Shown: piece by piece, positions 9,504 to 19,094 of the stretch | Position numbering within the stretch: the stretch's first letter is position 1 | How the letters are laid out: the number at the start of each line of letters is the position of its first letter | DNA from: Pseudomonadota bacterium | Lineage (GTDB): Bacteria > Pseudomonadota > Gammaproteobacteria > Burkholderiales > Burkholderiaceae_C | NCBI GenBank assembly: GCA_020161775.1 | Contig: JAIUOW010000009.1 | Span: 62,001-126,000 of the forward strand | Direction: 5' to 3' | DNA length: 64,000 bases | Position numbers and translations under genes: made by a program | The notes under the pieces: generated by a model | Told to the model about the DNA's origin: nothing | What the model saw: the letters and a program-made list of their open reading frames with translations, nothing else | The model's database searches: none

Positions 9504-10445
9504 TTACTCGTAACCGAACGATTTCACGCGCGCTTCGTCATCCGCCCAGCCCGAACGCACCTTGACCCAGAGTTCCAGGAACACCTTGGCGCCCAGCAGT
9601 TTTTCCAGTTCAGTGCGCGCATCGGTACCAATGCGCTTGAGGCGCTCGCCCCGCTCGCCAATCACCATGGCCTTGTGGCCATCGCGTTCCACCACGATGG
9701 TGGCGGCAATGCGCACCATGCGCCCGTGTTTGGGGCTGGGCTCTTCCTCGAACTTGTCAATGACCACCGTGGACGTGTAGGGCAACTCGTCGCCAGTGAA
9801 GCGGAACAGCTTCTCGCGCACGGTTTCGCTGGCCAGGAATTTCTCGCTGCGGTCGGTGAGTTCGTCCTCGCCGTACCACCAGGCCTGCTCGGGCAGGAAT
9901 TTCTCGCAGATGGCGAACAGGCGCTCAACATCCTTGGCATTCTTGGCCGACATCGGCACGAACTCGGCGAACTCGTGGCGCTGCTGCATGTCGCGCAGCC
10001 AGGGCGCGATCTCGGCGCGGCGAACCACCTTGTCCAGCTTGTTCGCGACCAGCAGCGCCGGCGTGCCAGGCTTGAGCAGCGAGAGCACCTTGGCATCGCC
10101 CAGCGTGAAGTTGCCGGCCTCCACCACGAACAGGACCAGATCCACCTCGCCCACGGCCCCGACGACGGTCTTGTTCAACGACCGGTTCAACGCCGTGGAG
10201 TGGCGCGTCTGGAAGCCCGGCGTGTCCACGAAGATGAATTGCGTCGGCCCGATGGTGCGGATGCCCGTGATGCGATGACGCGTGGTCTGCGCCTTGCGGG
10301 ATGTGATGCTGATCTTCTGCCCCACCAGCGCATTCAGCAGCGTGGATTTGCCCACATTGGGCTTGCCCACGATGGCGATCAGGCCGCAGCGTTGCCCACC
10401 TACGCTCGGGGCTCCCGGCACAGCGTCTTCTGTCATGTCGTTCAT
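9504..10445 (-). CDS. era: GTPase Era, 16S rRNA/30S assembly
   Basis: This 313-residue Ras-like GTPase binds the 3' end of 16S rRNA during small-subunit maturation. The G1 loop GKPNVGKS is at 27-34, G3 DTPG at 74-77 and G4 is NKLD. The C-terminal KH domain contains [13 protein letters not shown] followed by the [13 protein letters not shown] strand. The start overlaps the rnc stop by 4 bases. Co-transcription with RNase III is typical and fits their shared role in rRNA maturation. Confidence 0.97.
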   Translation of the reverse strand: MNDMTEDAVPGAPSVGGQRCGLIAIVGKPNVGKSTLLNALVGQKISITSRKAQTTRHRITGIRTIGPTQFIFVDTPGFQTRHSTALNRSLNKTVVGAVGEVDLVLFVVEAGNFTLGDAKVLSLLKPGTPALLVANKLDKVVRRAEIAPWLRDMQQRHEFAEFVPMSAKNAKDVERLFAICEKFLPEQAWWYGEDELTDRSEKFLASETVREKLFRFTGDELPYTSTVVIDKFEEEPSPKHGRMVRIAATIVVERDGHKAMVIGERGERLKRIGTDARTELEKLLGAKVFLELWVKVRSGWADDEARVKSFGYE

Positions 10446-11125
10446 TTCGTTCTGGCTTTCAGCGCCAGCAGCATCGCCGCGGCGGCGGCCTGCTCGCCGG
10501 CCCGGCGCGAACCACCAATGCCACGCTCGGCCGCGCCCAGTTCGGGTATTTCACATTCCACATCAAAGGTCTGCTTGTGGGCCGCACCCAGCGTCGCGGC
10601 CACGCGGTACACCGGCAGTTTCATCTTGCGCCCCTGCAGCCACTCCTGCAACTCGGTTTTGGGGTCCTTGGCAGCTGCCGGCATCTGCGGGTTGATTTCG
10701 ACGTTGCGCAGCAGCCGGTGCACCAGCGCCTCTGCGGCGGTGTAGCCGGCGTCCAGGTGCACGGCGCCAATCACGGCTTCCAGGCAATCTGCCAGGATGG
10801 ATGGGCGCTTGTGGCCGCCAGACCGGCTCTCGCCCTCGCCCAGGCGGATCACCGCGGGCAGCCCCAGCTCCAGTGCCAGCTGGTGCAAGGTGTCCTGCTT
10901 GACCAGGTTGGCGCGCACGCGTGACAGGTCGCCCTCGGGCATGGCCCGCAAGCGGTCGTACAGGAGCGCCGCCACCGCAAGGTTCAGGACGGAATCGCCC
11001 AGAAACTCCAGGCGCTCGTTGTGGTCAGCCGAAAAGCTGCGGTGGGTCAGCGCACGCAGCAGCAACTGCGGGTCGGAGAACGAGTGCTGCAAGCGACCTT
11101 GCAGTGCAGACAGACCGCCATCCAC
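10442..11125 (-). CDS. rnc: Ribonuclease III
   Basis: The 227-residue double-strand-specific endoribonuclease processes rRNA precursors and structured mRNAs. The family signature ERLEFLGDS lies at 37-45, with the Mg-binding acidic residues, and a C-terminal dsRNA-binding domain starts near [11 protein letters not shown] and ends [12 protein letters not shown]. It lies 1 base after the DUF4845 gene and overlaps era by 4 bases, as in related betaproteobacteria. Confidence 0.97.
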   Translation of the reverse strand: MDGGLSALQGRLQHSFSDPQLLLRALTHRSFSADHNERLEFLGDSVLNLAVAALLYDRLRAMPEGDLSRVRANLVKQDTLHQLALELGLPAVIRLGEGESRSGGHKRPSILADCLEAVIGAVHLDAGYTAAEALVHRLLRNVEINPQMPAAAKDPKTELQEWLQGRKMKLPVYRVAATLGAAHKQTFDVECEIPELGAAERGIGGSRRAGEQAAAAAMLLALKARTK

Positions 11126-11126
11126 G

Positions 11127-11480
11127 CTATTTGGTTTGCCCGTTGTACTTCAGCAGAAGGTAGGCCGGACCCGAGATATGGATTTCCTTGCTGTAGGCAA
11201 ACGAGACCGTAGTACGACCATTGTTCTGGGCCACGTCCAGGTCCTTGCCGGAAATCGACTTGATGTCATCGATCTGTGCGGCCTTGTCGAATATCATGCG
11301 AACCTCCGCCGGGTTGCTGCCAGTCTTGGCTTTCTCGATGGCCTTGAGCACCGACTGGTATTCCATGAAGGTCGGAAATGCCTGCGCACCGAGGACGCCC
11401 AGGCCCGCGAGGATGGCCACCACCAGAATCAGGCCAATCAACGACGCGCCTTGTTGTTTTGATTTTTGCAGAAACTTCAT
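11127..11480 (-). CDS. DUF4845 small membrane-anchored protein between lepB and rnc
   Basis: This 117-residue protein has one N-terminal hydrophobic helix after a short basic segment ([20 protein letters not shown]), reminiscent of a pilin N-terminus but without a clear prepilin peptidase site. A small soluble domain follows. ATG at 11480 is preferred to an upstream in-frame start since it begins just before the basic residues. The protein is conserved at this exact place, between signal peptidase and RNase III, in Burkholderiales and Pseudomonas relatives. Its function is not known. Confidence 0.85.
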   Translation of the reverse strand: MKFLQKSKQQGASLIGLILVVAILAGLGVLGAQAFPTFMEYQSVLKAIEKAKTGSNPAEVRMIFDKAAQIDDIKSISGKDLDVAQNNGRTTVSFAYSKEIHISGPAYLLLKYNGQTK

Positions 11481-11505
11481 ACGCCAACCTTTGCTAGATC
11501 TGTTG

Positions 11506-12474
11506 CTATTCGAACGAGCCAACTCGCTTGAAATTGCCAAAGTTCATCCAGATGAAAAAGGCCTTGCCCACGATATTGCGCTCCGGAACGAACCCCCAGT
11601 AGCGCGAATCCAGCGAATTATCGCGGTTATCACCCATCATGAAGTAGTGGCCCTCGGGCACCTTGCACACCACGCCCTCGACACTGTAACGGCAATTGCT
11701 CCTGAAAGGAAAGTCTTCAGCCCCGGCCACGAAGGCTGGACGGTCGTCGTCGTTAAGCAGGCGAAAGCGGCGCGCGTCAAAGGTCTCCTCGTACTGCTTG
11801 AAGTAACGCATCACGTCTTCGTCGAAAAACTCCGGCAGTGACGCCTTGGGTACCGGCTTGCCGTTGATGGTGAGCCTCTTGTTGAGGTACGCCACCTCGT
11901 CACCGGGCACGCCCACCACCCGCTTGATGTAATCCAGGCTGGGTTTGGGCGGATAACGGAACACCATGACATCGCCCCGCTGGGGCTTGTTGCCTTCGGT
12001 CAGCCGGGTATTGATGACCGGCAGGCGCACGCCGTAGGTGAATTTGTTGACGAGAATCAGGTCCCCCACCAGCAGCGTGGGGATCATCGAACCCGAGGGG
12101 ATCTTGAACGGCTCGAACAGGAAGGACCGCAGCAGGAACACCACTGCAATCACCGGAAACAGGCCCGCTGTCCAGTCCAGCCACCATGGCTGCATGATGA
12201 GCCGGGTCCGTGCTTCGGACAAGTCGCCATCGACCTGGGTAATGCCGCGGGCAGCCAGATCCGAGCGGCGCTGGGCGTCGTTGGCCTCCAGGGCAGCGAC
12301 GGCGCGACGGCGCTGGGGCAGGAAGTAAAAGCGTTCAGCCAGCCAGTACAGGCCGGTCACGCAGGTGGCCAGAAACAGCAGCAGGGCAAAGTTGCCCTCG
12401 ACCAGCCCGGTGTACCAGGCGCCGGCATAGGCGGCAAATGCCGCGAGGATCGCGGCAGTGATGAAGGCCATCAT
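11506..12474 (-). CDS. lepB: Signal peptidase I
   Basis: The 322-residue inner-membrane protease cleaves signal peptides of exported proteins. Two N-terminal transmembrane segments (about 3-22 and 30-48) and a further hydrophobic stretch at 103-119 precede the catalytic part. The nucleophile is Ser129 in PSGSM and the general base is Lys184 in DYIKRVVG. The C-terminal [14 protein letters not shown] box is intact. Two adjacent ATGs (12474, 12471) are possible starts, and both overlap the lepA stop. The lepA-lepB pairing is the classical arrangement. Confidence 0.96.
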   Translation of the reverse strand: MMAFITAAILAAFAAYAGAWYTGLVEGNFALLLFLATCVTGLYWLAERFYFLPQRRRAVAALEANDAQRRSDLAARGITQVDGDLSEARTRLIMQPWWLDWTAGLFPVIAVVFLLRSFLFEPFKIPSGSMIPTLLVGDLILVNKFTYGVRLPVINTRLTEGNKPQRGDVMVFRYPPKPSLDYIKRVVGVPGDEVAYLNKRLTINGKPVPKASLPEFFDEDVMRYFKQYEETFDARRFRLLNDDDRPAFVAGAEDFPFRSNCRYSVEGVVCKVPEGHYFMMGDNRDNSLDSRYWGFVPERNIVGKAFFIWMNFGNFKRVGSFE

Positions 12475-14282
12475 TCTTCCACCTGCAAAATGGCCAGAAA
12501 GGCCTCCTGGGGCACTTCGACCGAGCCAATCTGCTTCATGCGTTTCTTGCCTGCTTTCTGCTTCTCAAGGAGCTTGCGTTTGCGGGTGATGTCACCGCCG
12601 TAGCATTTTGCCAGCACGTTCTTGCGCAGCGCCTTGATGGTTTCGCGAGCAATGATGTTGGCACCAATGGCGGCCTGGATGGCCACGTCGAACATCTGGC
12701 GGCTGATGATCTCGCGCATCTTGCTCACCACGGCCCGCCCCCGGTACTGCGCCTGGGTCCTGTGCACGATGATGGACAGCGCGTCCACCTTCTCGCCGTT
12801 GAGCAGGATGTCCACCTTCACCACGTCGGACGGGCGGAACTCCTTGAACTCGTAGTCCATGGAGGCGTAGCCGCGACTGACGGATTTGAGCTTGTCGAAA
12901 AAGTCCAGCACGATCTCGCCCAGCGGCATCTCGTAGGTCAGCATGACCTGCTTGCCGTGGTAGGCCATGTTCAACTGTACGCCCCGCTTCTGGTTGGCCA
13001 GGGTCATGACAGGGCCGACGTACTCCTGCGGCATGTAAAGGTGCACCGTCACGATCGGCTCGCGGATTTCCTCGATGCGGCCCTGGTCCGGAATCTTGGA
13101 CGGGTTTTCCACCCGGAGCACCTCACCGTCGGCCTTGACCACCTCATAGACCACGCTGGGTGCCGTGGTGATCAGGTCCTGGTCAAACTCCCGCTCCAGC
13201 CGCTCCTGGACGATTTCCATGTGCAGCAGCCCCAGGAAGCCGCAGCGAAAGCCGAAACCCAGGGCCTGGGACACTTCGGGTTCGTAGTGGAGCGACGAAT
13301 CGTTGAGCTTGAGTTTTTCCAGCGCGTCACGCAGCGAGTCGTACTGGTTGGCCTCGGTCGGGTACAGCCCGGCAAACACCTGGGGCTGGATTTCCTTGAA
13401 GCCCGGCAGGGGCTCGGTGGCGGTAAACGCGGCGCCGCCGGTGCCTTGCTTGATCTGGGTGATGGTGTCGCCCACCTTGGCGGCCTGCAGTTCCTTGATG
13501 CCCGCGATGATGTAGCCCACCTCACCCGCCTCCAGTGACTCACGCGGCTCGTTGGCCGGCGTGAACACGCCCAGGTTGTCTGCGTTGTACGTCGCGCCGG
13601 TGGCCATCATCTTGATCCGGTCACCGCGCGCCAGCCGTCCGTCCACCACGCGAACCAGCATGACGACGCCGACATAGGTGTCAAACCAGCTGTCCACGAT
13701 CATGGCGCGCAGCGCCCCCTCGGGATTGCCCCTGGGCGGCGGGATGCGCGACACCACCGCCTCCAGGATGTCGTCCACGCCCATCCCTGTCTTGGCGGAA
13801 CAGGCAATCGCGTCAGTCGCATCGATGCCGATCACGTCCTCGATCTCCGCCTTGGCGTTGTCAGGGTCGGCGTTGGGCAGATCCATCTTGTTGAGCACCG
13901 GCACCACTTCCACACCGAGATCCAGCGCGGTGTAGCAGTTGGCGACTGTCTGCGCTTCCACACCCTGGCTTGCGTCCACCACCAGCAAAGCACCCTCGCA
14001 CGCGGACAACGAACGCGAGACCTCGTAGCTGAAGTCCACATGGCCCGGCGTGTCGATGAGGTTGAGGTTGTAGACCTTGCCGTCAAGCGCCTTGTACTTG
14101 AGCGCAGCGGTCTGCGCCTTGATGGTTATCCCACGCTCTTTCTCGATGTCCATCGAGTCGAGCACCTGCTCTTCCATCTCGCGGTCACTCAAGCCGCCAC
14201 AGCGCTGGATCAAGCGGTCGGCCAGTGTCGATTTGCCATGATCAATGTGGGCAATGATCGAAAAGTTTCTGATGTGATTCAT
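12471..14282 (-). CDS. lepA: Elongation factor 4 (back-translocating GTPase LepA)
   Basis: The 603-residue translational GTPase acts on stalled or mis-translocated ribosomes. It starts [18 protein letters not shown] with the P-loop, then DTPGHVDF (G3) and NKMD (G4). It has the LepA-specific C-terminal domain ([19 protein letters not shown]) and lacks EF-G domain IV. ATG at 14282 is used; an in-frame TTG lies directly before it. The intrinsic terminator at 14321-14358 lies only about 40 bases upstream on the same strand, so transcription must start in that short gap or read through. Confidence 0.97.
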   Translation of the reverse strand: MNHIRNFSIIAHIDHGKSTLADRLIQRCGGLSDREMEEQVLDSMDIEKERGITIKAQTAALKYKALDGKVYNLNLIDTPGHVDFSYEVSRSLSACEGALLVVDASQGVEAQTVANCYTALDLGVEVVPVLNKMDLPNADPDNAKAEIEDVIGIDATDAIACSAKTGMGVDDILEAVVSRIPPPRGNPEGALRAMIVDSWFDTYVGVVMLVRVVDGRLARGDRIKMMATGATYNADNLGVFTPANEPRESLEAGEVGYIIAGIKELQAAKVGDTITQIKQGTGGAAFTATEPLPGFKEIQPQVFAGLYPTEANQYDSLRDALEKLKLNDSSLHYEPEVSQALGFGFRCGFLGLLHMEIVQERLEREFDQDLITTAPSVVYEVVKADGEVLRVENPSKIPDQGRIEEIREPIVTVHLYMPQEYVGPVMTLANQKRGVQLNMAYHGKQVMLTYEMPLGEIVLDFFDKLKSVSRGYASMDYEFKEFRPSDVVKVDILLNGEKVDALSIIVHRTQAQYRGRAVVSKMREIISRQMFDVAIQAAIGANIIARETIKALRKNVLAKCYGGDITRKRKLLEKQKAGKKRMKQIGSVEVPQEAFLAILQVEE

Positions 14283-14320
14283 CAACGAGAACGCTTAAGT
14301 GATTGAATTAAAACGGCGCT

Positions 14321-14358
14321 GAAAAGAAAAAAGGGCGCGTCGAGTAGTGACGCGCCCT
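14321..14358 (-). terminator. Intrinsic terminator 39 bases upstream of lepA
   Basis: Read on the minus strand, a 10-base-pair perfect stem (14349-14358 with 14332-14341, core GGGCGCGTC/GACGCGCCC) with a 7-base loop is followed by a T-rich run complementary to 14321-14332. It ends an unassigned minus-strand transcript, or serves as an attenuator of lepA. Confidence 0.8.
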
Positions 14359-14473
14359 AAACCAACAATCTATGGCAACTGCGATAGTTGGAACTTCATT
14401 GTAGGCAAAAAGCCCTGAACGTACAGTCCAAAAAATCGCAAAACCCGGTCGTTGCAGCGCAGCAACAAGCAAT

Positions 14474-14541
14474 TTATACACAACTTATCAACACCATTGG
14501 GAGACAACACTCTGGACAACTTGTGGGTGATCTGTGGATCG
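14474..14541. promoter_or_regulatory. Cluster of DnaA-box-like nonamers
   Basis: TTATACACA at 14474-14482 is a perfect match to the TTATNCACA DnaA box. TTATCAACA at 14485-14493 has one mismatch. In the opposite orientation, TGTGGGTGA (14523-14531) and TGTGGATCG (14533-14541) each have two mismatches. The close spacing suggests more than chance, but binding is untested. Confidence 0.35.
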
Positions 14542-14746
14542 GCTGTGAACCGTCCGGATTCATCCCGCATGGTGGTTTAAGCCCCGTCCGATATGTCTGG
14601 AATGAGCTCAAGAAAGCTCTGATTCTATCCAATATTGTCGCTAGCACTTCCGAAAGTTAGCGGGCACAAACATTTTGACAGCTCTCACGGGATTGAAAAA
14701 AATTTCTGGCGCGTCGCTTTTTTGACTCCTGACACCCAAAAAAGAA

Positions 14747-14774
14747 AGCCCAAACCCGAGTCCGGGTTGGGGCT
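14747..14774 (-). terminator. Intrinsic terminator of the rpoE-rse-mucD operon
   Basis: On the minus strand a 12-base stem with one mismatch (14763-14774 with 14747-14758, loop of four) is followed by a T-rich tract complementary to 14737-14747. It begins 25 bases after the mucD stop codon. Confidence 0.85.
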
Positions 14775-14798
14775 ACTTGACGTGGCCGGGTCAGGCTG

Positions 14799-16277
14799 TC
14801 AGCGCGCCGGGCGGATCAAGAGATAGGTCGCCAGCTCGCCCCGGCGCAGAAGCACAGGCACAGGCTTGCTGCGATCAGCCTTGGCCACGGCCGCCTCAAA
14901 CTCTTTCAGGTTGCCGACTTCGGTGTTGCCAATGGCCACGATCACATCGCCTTCGCGGATGCCAGCGCGCGCAGCGCCTTCGGTGGCCGCATCGACTTTC
15001 ACGCCACCTTTGATCTTGAGTTCCTTCTTCTGCGCGTCAGTCAGGTCACTCACGGCCAGCCCGATGGACTGCGCGGCCGCGGAGGCCCTGGGCTTGACCT
15101 CTTTTTCCGGTGCCTTGGCAACGGTCTTGTCGGCCTCCAGTTCCGCAATCACCACGCTCAGGTCCCTTGAACCGCCACGGCGGAACACGGTAAGCGTGCT
15201 CTTGCTGCCAGGCTTGGTGTTGCCCACCAGGCGCGGCAGGTCGGTAGCCTTGTCGATGGCCCGGCCATCGAACTTGACGATGATGTCCCCGGCCTCCACG
15301 CCCGCCTTGTCGGCCGGGGAGCCGCTTTCAACGCTGCGCACCAGCGCGCCTTGCGGCTTGCCCAGGCCGATCGACTCAGCCACATCCTTGGTGACCTGGT
15401 CAATCTGCACGCCAATGCGCCCGCGCGAAACCCGGCCGGTGGCGCGCAACTGGTCGCTCACGCGGATGGCTTCGTCCATAGGAATGGCGAACGAAATGCC
15501 CATGAAGCCACCCGAGCGCGAATAGATCTGGCTGTTGATGCCCACCACCTCGCCGCGCATGTTGATGAGCGGACCACCCGAATTACCGGGATTGATGGCC
15601 ACGTCGGTCTGGATGAACGGCAGGTAATCGCCGGTGTCACGCTGCTTGGCGCTCACGATGCCGGCCGTCACGGTGTTCTCCAGCCCGAATGGCGAACCGA
15701 TCGCCATGACCCATTCACCGACCTTGAGCCGGTTCACATCGCCGACCTTCACAGCGGGCAGGCCCGCGGCTTCGATCTTCACCACGGCCACGTCGGTGCG
15801 CTTGTCGGCGCCGACGATGCGGGCCTTGAACTCGCGCTTGTCCGGCAGCGTGACCAGAACCTCGTCAGCGCCATCGACCACGTGGGCGTTGGTCATGACG
15901 TAGCCATCAGGCGTGAGGATAAAACCCGAGCCCACGCCGCGTGGGCGCTCGCGCTCCTCGTCCTGGGGCTGGTTGGGCCGCGGCCCCTGGCGCGGCACGC
16001 CAGGCAACGGCTGGCCAAAGAAACGGCGGAAGAACTCCTGCATCTCCTCGTCCATCTGGCCACCGCCCTGGGCTGCATTGCCGCGCGACTTTTCAATGGT
16101 GCGGATATTCACCACCGACGGCCCGACCTGCTCCACCAGCTCGGTGAAATCAGGCAAGCCACGCACCTGGGCATGGGCAGGGTGCACAGGCGCCACGGCC
16201 GTCACGGCCACCAGAGCCATCGCGGCAGCGAGTACGGGCGTACCCGCCATCTTGAAGAAGTCGAATCGGATCATCAT
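14799..16277 (-). CDS. mucD: Periplasmic serine protease/chaperone of the DegP/MucD family
   Basis: This 492-residue exported protease degrades or refolds damaged envelope proteins. The signal peptide ends near AHA-Q (residue 36/37). The trypsin-like domain has His132, Asp162 and Ser233 (GNSGGPL), and two PDZ domains follow (about 270-370 and 395-485). The start pair of ATGs at 16277/16274 has an AGG box about 8 bases upstream. It closes the sigma-E operon rpoE-rseA-rseB-mucD, so induction by envelope stress is expected. Longer upstream starts would add a non-signal-like extension. Confidence 0.95.
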   Translation of the reverse strand: MMIRFDFFKMAGTPVLAAAMALVAVTAVAPVHPAHAQVRGLPDFTELVEQVGPSVVNIRTIEKSRGNAAQGGGQMDEEMQEFFRRFFGQPLPGVPRQGPRPNQPQDEERERPRGVGSGFILTPDGYVMTNAHVVDGADEVLVTLPDKREFKARIVGADKRTDVAVVKIEAAGLPAVKVGDVNRLKVGEWVMAIGSPFGLENTVTAGIVSAKQRDTGDYLPFIQTDVAINPGNSGGPLINMRGEVVGINSQIYSRSGGFMGISFAIPMDEAIRVSDQLRATGRVSRGRIGVQIDQVTKDVAESIGLGKPQGALVRSVESGSPADKAGVEAGDIIVKFDGRAIDKATDLPRLVGNTKPGSKSTLTVFRRGGSRDLSVVIAELEADKTVAKAPEKEVKPRASAAAQSIGLAVSDLTDAQKKELKIKGGVKVDAATEGAARAGIREGDVIVAIGNTEVGNLKEFEAAVAKADRSKPVPVLLRRGELATYLLIRPAR

Positions 16278-16338
16278 CGGCCTTTCACAATAACCAGGGA
16301 ATACAGTAGCTGTTGCGGATGGCTCGGCAAATGGGGGC

Positions 16339-17367
16339 TTATTTGCGCCGCTCAAGGCTTTGTGCGAACGCCTTGAGGGTCTGCGGGGGGACTTCGCCCA
16401 CCACGGTCAGCCACCAGTCGCCGCCCTTGTCGGCCAGCCTCCGGGCCAGCGTCTGCGTCGCGCCCATGGAGAGCATCAGCTCCTGCGCATGGCGTTGCCG
16501 GTCATAGGCCTGCACAAACAGCGACACCGAAGCCAGCCCGTCCGAGAAGATCCACTGGACCGTGTCGTCACGTCCGCCGCCAGCCGGCGGGCGCTTGTAA
16601 CAGCCCATGGACTTGAACCCGGCCACAGGGGTCTTCAGGACCCAGCCCTGCGCCTCGGCAGTCGTTTTGACCGGATCCGCCCTGTGGACCTTGTAGCCGT
16701 CCGTGTTGGCCATCATCTGGGCCAGCTTGTCCATCTTGACCGGGGCGTCCAGCTGCAACTCGGAAAAAGCGGCCTGTTCGATCACCTGCCCGTCTGCATC
16801 GAGCGTCTGCAGCTTCACGACCAGGCCTGATTTTTTTTCGCTCCAGATGCGGTAGCCAAAACGCAGGTTGTCGCGCGGATTCAGCTGCACGATATCCGCG
16901 TCAAACCCGGCCACGCGCTCACTGCCCGTGACCTGGGCCGCATAGAACTCCGGGATCGTCGTTTCACTGGACTTCAGCAGGCTTGGGAAGAGGCCCAGCG
17001 ACTCACGCCTTTCCGTGTGCACCACCTTGCTGTCAGGCAGGAAGGTCACCACATGGTCATTGCGCCGGAAGGTGGAGCGCGGTGCGCCCGTCAGGGACTC
17101 AACCCTCTCCATCTGCTGGACGCCATCACAGGCATGCCAGATACGGGCGCTGGACAGGTTGCCCGCCGCCGAAGACACCACGAAGGTGCCCATATAGGTG
17201 CGCCGGCGCGATGCCTCGTGCATGCGCATGAGCCAGTCGCTGATGCTGCGCTCGCCACCGGTGGGGGTTGTGTTTGAGGGTACAGCCGCAGCGGGCACCT
17301 GCGCCCACGCGGCACCAGCGCCGGCCACACAGGCCAGCAAGGCAAGCTGGGCAAGCACGGTTTTCAT
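16339..17367 (-). CDS. rseB: Sigma-E regulatory protein RseB/MucB
   Basis: The 342-residue periplasmic protein binds the anti-sigma factor RseA and shields it from proteolysis. A clear signal peptide (cleavage near AWA-Q at 22/23) is followed by the two-domain LolA-like RseB fold; segments such as SISDWLMRMHEASRRRTYMG and the later MGCYKRPP are in the expected places. It overlaps rseA by 4 bases, which keeps the stoichiometry of the pair. The name mucB is used in Pseudomonas for the same protein. Confidence 0.92.
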   Translation of the reverse strand: MKTVLAQLALLACVAGAGAAWAQVPAAAVPSNTTPTGGERSISDWLMRMHEASRRRTYMGTFVVSSAAGNLSSARIWHACDGVQQMERVESLTGAPRSTFRRNDHVVTFLPDSKVVHTERRESLGLFPSLLKSSETTIPEFYAAQVTGSERVAGFDADIVQLNPRDNLRFGYRIWSEKKSGLVVKLQTLDADGQVIEQAAFSELQLDAPVKMDKLAQMMANTDGYKVHRADPVKTTAEAQGWVLKTPVAGFKSMGCYKRPPAGGGRDDTVQWIFSDGLASVSLFVQAYDRQRHAQELMLSMGATQTLARRLADKGGDWWLTVVGEVPPQTLKAFAQSLERRK

Positions 17368-17987
17368 CGCCCAGGCGACTCAAATGTGGCGTTGCGCAAG
17401 AATCCAGCCGGCATCTGCAACGCGGATGCACCACCCGCCTGCCGATGGGCCGCCAGCAACTCATCCAGCCGCGCATCGCGGATCATCACCGGACGGGAGG
17501 ACTCGGCCTGCATCTGGCGCAGCGGCTGCGGCGCAGCCTGCGCCAGCTCTGCCGCGGCCGGCGGGGCACCCGCCGAGCCGCCCAGTATGTTCCAGGCAAT
17601 GGCAGCTACTGCGGTGAGGGATGCCACCCCCGCCAGCAAAGGCCAGCCAAAGCCAGGCGCATTGGCCGGTACGCTCCCAGCGGCAACGCGGCTGGGAGCA
17701 TCCCTGTCATCATGAACCGGCAAGCCCACCGGCACCGCCGGTACCGCCGTGGGGTCATCCTGCAGGCGGGCGCGAAAGCGCGCCACAAAATCGGTGCCGC
17801 TGGATGGCGAGGCCAGCTCGGCCGAACGCAACACATCACCCACCAGGTGGTAAGCGTGCCAGGACTCGCGGGCATGGGCATCCGTGGCGAGCGCATCCAT
17901 GGCGCGCGCGAAAGCCTCGCCATGAAGTTCCCCGTCCGCCAGCGCGGACACCATCTCATCCATGTTTGACATCTTTTCCATCATCAC
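17364..17987 (-). CDS. rseA: Anti-sigma-E factor RseA/MucA
   Basis: The 207-residue inner-membrane anti-sigma factor binds RpoE with its cytoplasmic N-terminal part (about 1-75, with the MDEMVSALADGEL motif of the RseA N-domain). It spans the membrane once (around 115-135) and has a periplasmic tail that binds RseB. The exact start is uncertain: three consecutive Met codons at 17987 and further Met codons at 17972 and 17963 are all possible. It begins 1 base after rpoE and overlaps rseB by 4 bases. Confidence 0.9.
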   Translation of the reverse strand: MMMEKMSNMDEMVSALADGELHGEAFARAMDALATDAHARESWHAYHLVGDVLRSAELASPSSGTDFVARFRARLQDDPTAVPAVPVGLPVHDDRDAPSRVAAGSVPANAPGFGWPLLAGVASLTAVAAIAWNILGGSAGAPPAAAELAQAAPQPLRQMQAESSRPVMIRDARLDELLAAHRQAGGASALQMPAGFLRNATFESPGR

Positions 17988-17988
17988 C

Positions 17989-18624
17989 TCACCAGCGCTT
18001 GCCCGACTGGTTCTCCAGCAGGGGCTTCACCTTGGCCGAAATCGCTTCGCGCGCCCGGAAAATCCGGGACCGCACGGTGCCAATCGGGCAATTCATGACT
18101 TGCGCAATCTCTTCGTAGCTGAGGCCTTCGATCTCGCGCAGCGTGACTGCCTGACGCAATTCCTCGGGCAAAGCCTCCATGGCCGCATTGACCGTGGCAG
18201 CAATTTCCTTGGCGGCAAGCACCGTTTCAGGGGTTTCGGCCGAGGTTAGTTCGTTCTCGACGCCGGAAGTTTCATCGTCATCGTCACCCCCGCGCAACGC
18301 GCTTTCCGGCACCAGCGGGTCGCGTTTGAGGTCGCCCAGGGTCTTTTTGGCGGTATTCACCGCGATCCGGTACAGCCAGGTATAGAACTGGGCCTCGCCA
18401 CGGAACTGCGCCAGGGCGCGGTAGGCGCGGATGAAGGTTTCCTGGGCGATGTCTTCAACCAGGTCCACATCGCGCACCATGCGGCCAATCAGCCGCTCAA
18501 TCCGGCGCTGGTACTTCAATACCAGCAGCTCAAAAGCCTTCTGGTCACCCGCCACGGTGCGCTCAACCAGCATCAGGTCGGTATCGGCGGGAACGGGAGC
18601 GGCGGTCGGGGGCGGAGGCGTCAT
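17989..18624 (-). CDS. rpoE: ECF sigma factor RpoE (AlgU-like)
   Basis: This 211-residue extracytoplasmic-function sigma factor directs envelope-stress genes. Region 2 is seen in YQRRIERLIGRMVRDVDLVEDIAQETF and region 4 in LREIEGLSYEEIAQ with the helix-turn-helix NCPIGTVRSRIFRAR. An acidic linker (DDDDE) separates them. It overlaps the 150-residue protein gene upstream by 4 bases and is followed by its regulators rseA and rseB. Autoregulation is usual in the family, but no matching promoter was seen in the short gap before the preceding gene. Confidence 0.96.
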   Translation of the reverse strand: MTPPPPTAAPVPADTDLMLVERTVAGDQKAFELLVLKYQRRIERLIGRMVRDVDLVEDIAQETFIRAYRALAQFRGEAQFYTWLYRIAVNTAKKTLGDLKRDPLVPESALRGGDDDDETSGVENELTSAETPETVLAAKEIAATVNAAMEALPEELRQAVTLREIEGLSYEEIAQVMNCPIGTVRSRIFRAREAISAKVKPLLENQSGKRW

Positions 18625-19073
18625 GGGGTCGCCGCGCGTGAGGGCGGCGGCGCATCAACTATGGCGCGCGAATATACAGCACGGCGCAGGTCATCCCAGC
18701 GAATAGGGACACTGGAGCGGTCCACCCACAGCCAGCCACCCGCCCCGCCATCCGGGCGCCAGCGCAGCAACAGGCTGCGTTGCAGGTCCAGCACCACCAG
18801 GGGCTGCCCGATAGTGCACGCGCCACGCAAGTGCAACTGCCAGGCCTGGGCATTCCATTGCAGTTCACCGGCTGGCGTACGCCACCAGGCGATGGCCGCC
18901 AACACAGCGACCACCACGCTCAGGCCACTGGCCACAGCGAGCCGCCCGGCGCTTGGTGACGCTGCGGCCCAAGCCAAGATCGCGGCCACGCCCAGCAGCC
19001 AAATCATCAGACCCAGCAACCCCTGAATAGACGAACGCCCCACCGGATAGGTCACCGCTGGGGCGTTATGCAT
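18621..19073 (-). CDS. Hypothetical two-helix membrane protein upstream of rpoE
   Basis: The family of this 150-residue protein is not recognised. It has two hydrophobic helices (about 18-37 and 44-63) followed by a Trp-rich soluble part of about 85 residues that looks beta-rich. Its stop overlaps the rpoE start by 4 bases (ATGA), and it follows fabF by 21 bases, so it is co-transcribed with both. The tight coupling suggests an envelope role linked to RpoE or just operon filler; nothing in the sequence decides this. Confidence 0.75.
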   Translation of the reverse strand: MHNAPAVTYPVGRSSIQGLLGLMIWLLGVAAILAWAAASPSAGRLAVASGLSVVVAVLAAIAWWRTPAGELQWNAQAWQLHLRGACTIGQPLVVLDLQRSLLLRWRPDGGAGGWLWVDRSSVPIRWDDLRRAVYSRAIVDAPPPSRAATP

Positions 19074-19094
19074 GGAAACCGCGCTGCCTGACGG

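Larger units (their letters stand above)
14283..14798. other. Gene-free low-G+C gap between lepA and mucD
   Basis: No convincing protein gene lies in this 516-base gap, whose base composition is clearly lower in G+C than its surroundings (about 40 percent in 14281-14340). It holds two minus-strand intrinsic terminators (14747-14774 behind mucD, and 14321-14358 just before lepA) and, between them, a cluster of DnaA-box-like nonamers. A short open frame at 14370-14570 shows no family features. The interval between the terminators could be a small RNA or a long lepA leader. Confidence 0.6.

Noticed and set aside
14474..14541. Replication origin
   Set aside because: Only one perfect DnaA box, no dnaA/dnaN/gidA neighbours and no long AT-rich unwinding element; reported only as a box cluster.
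14370..14570. 66-codon open frame on the minus strand in the lepA leader region
   Set aside because: No ribosome-binding site or family resemblance, and it overlaps the DnaA-box-like cluster; more likely non-coding.
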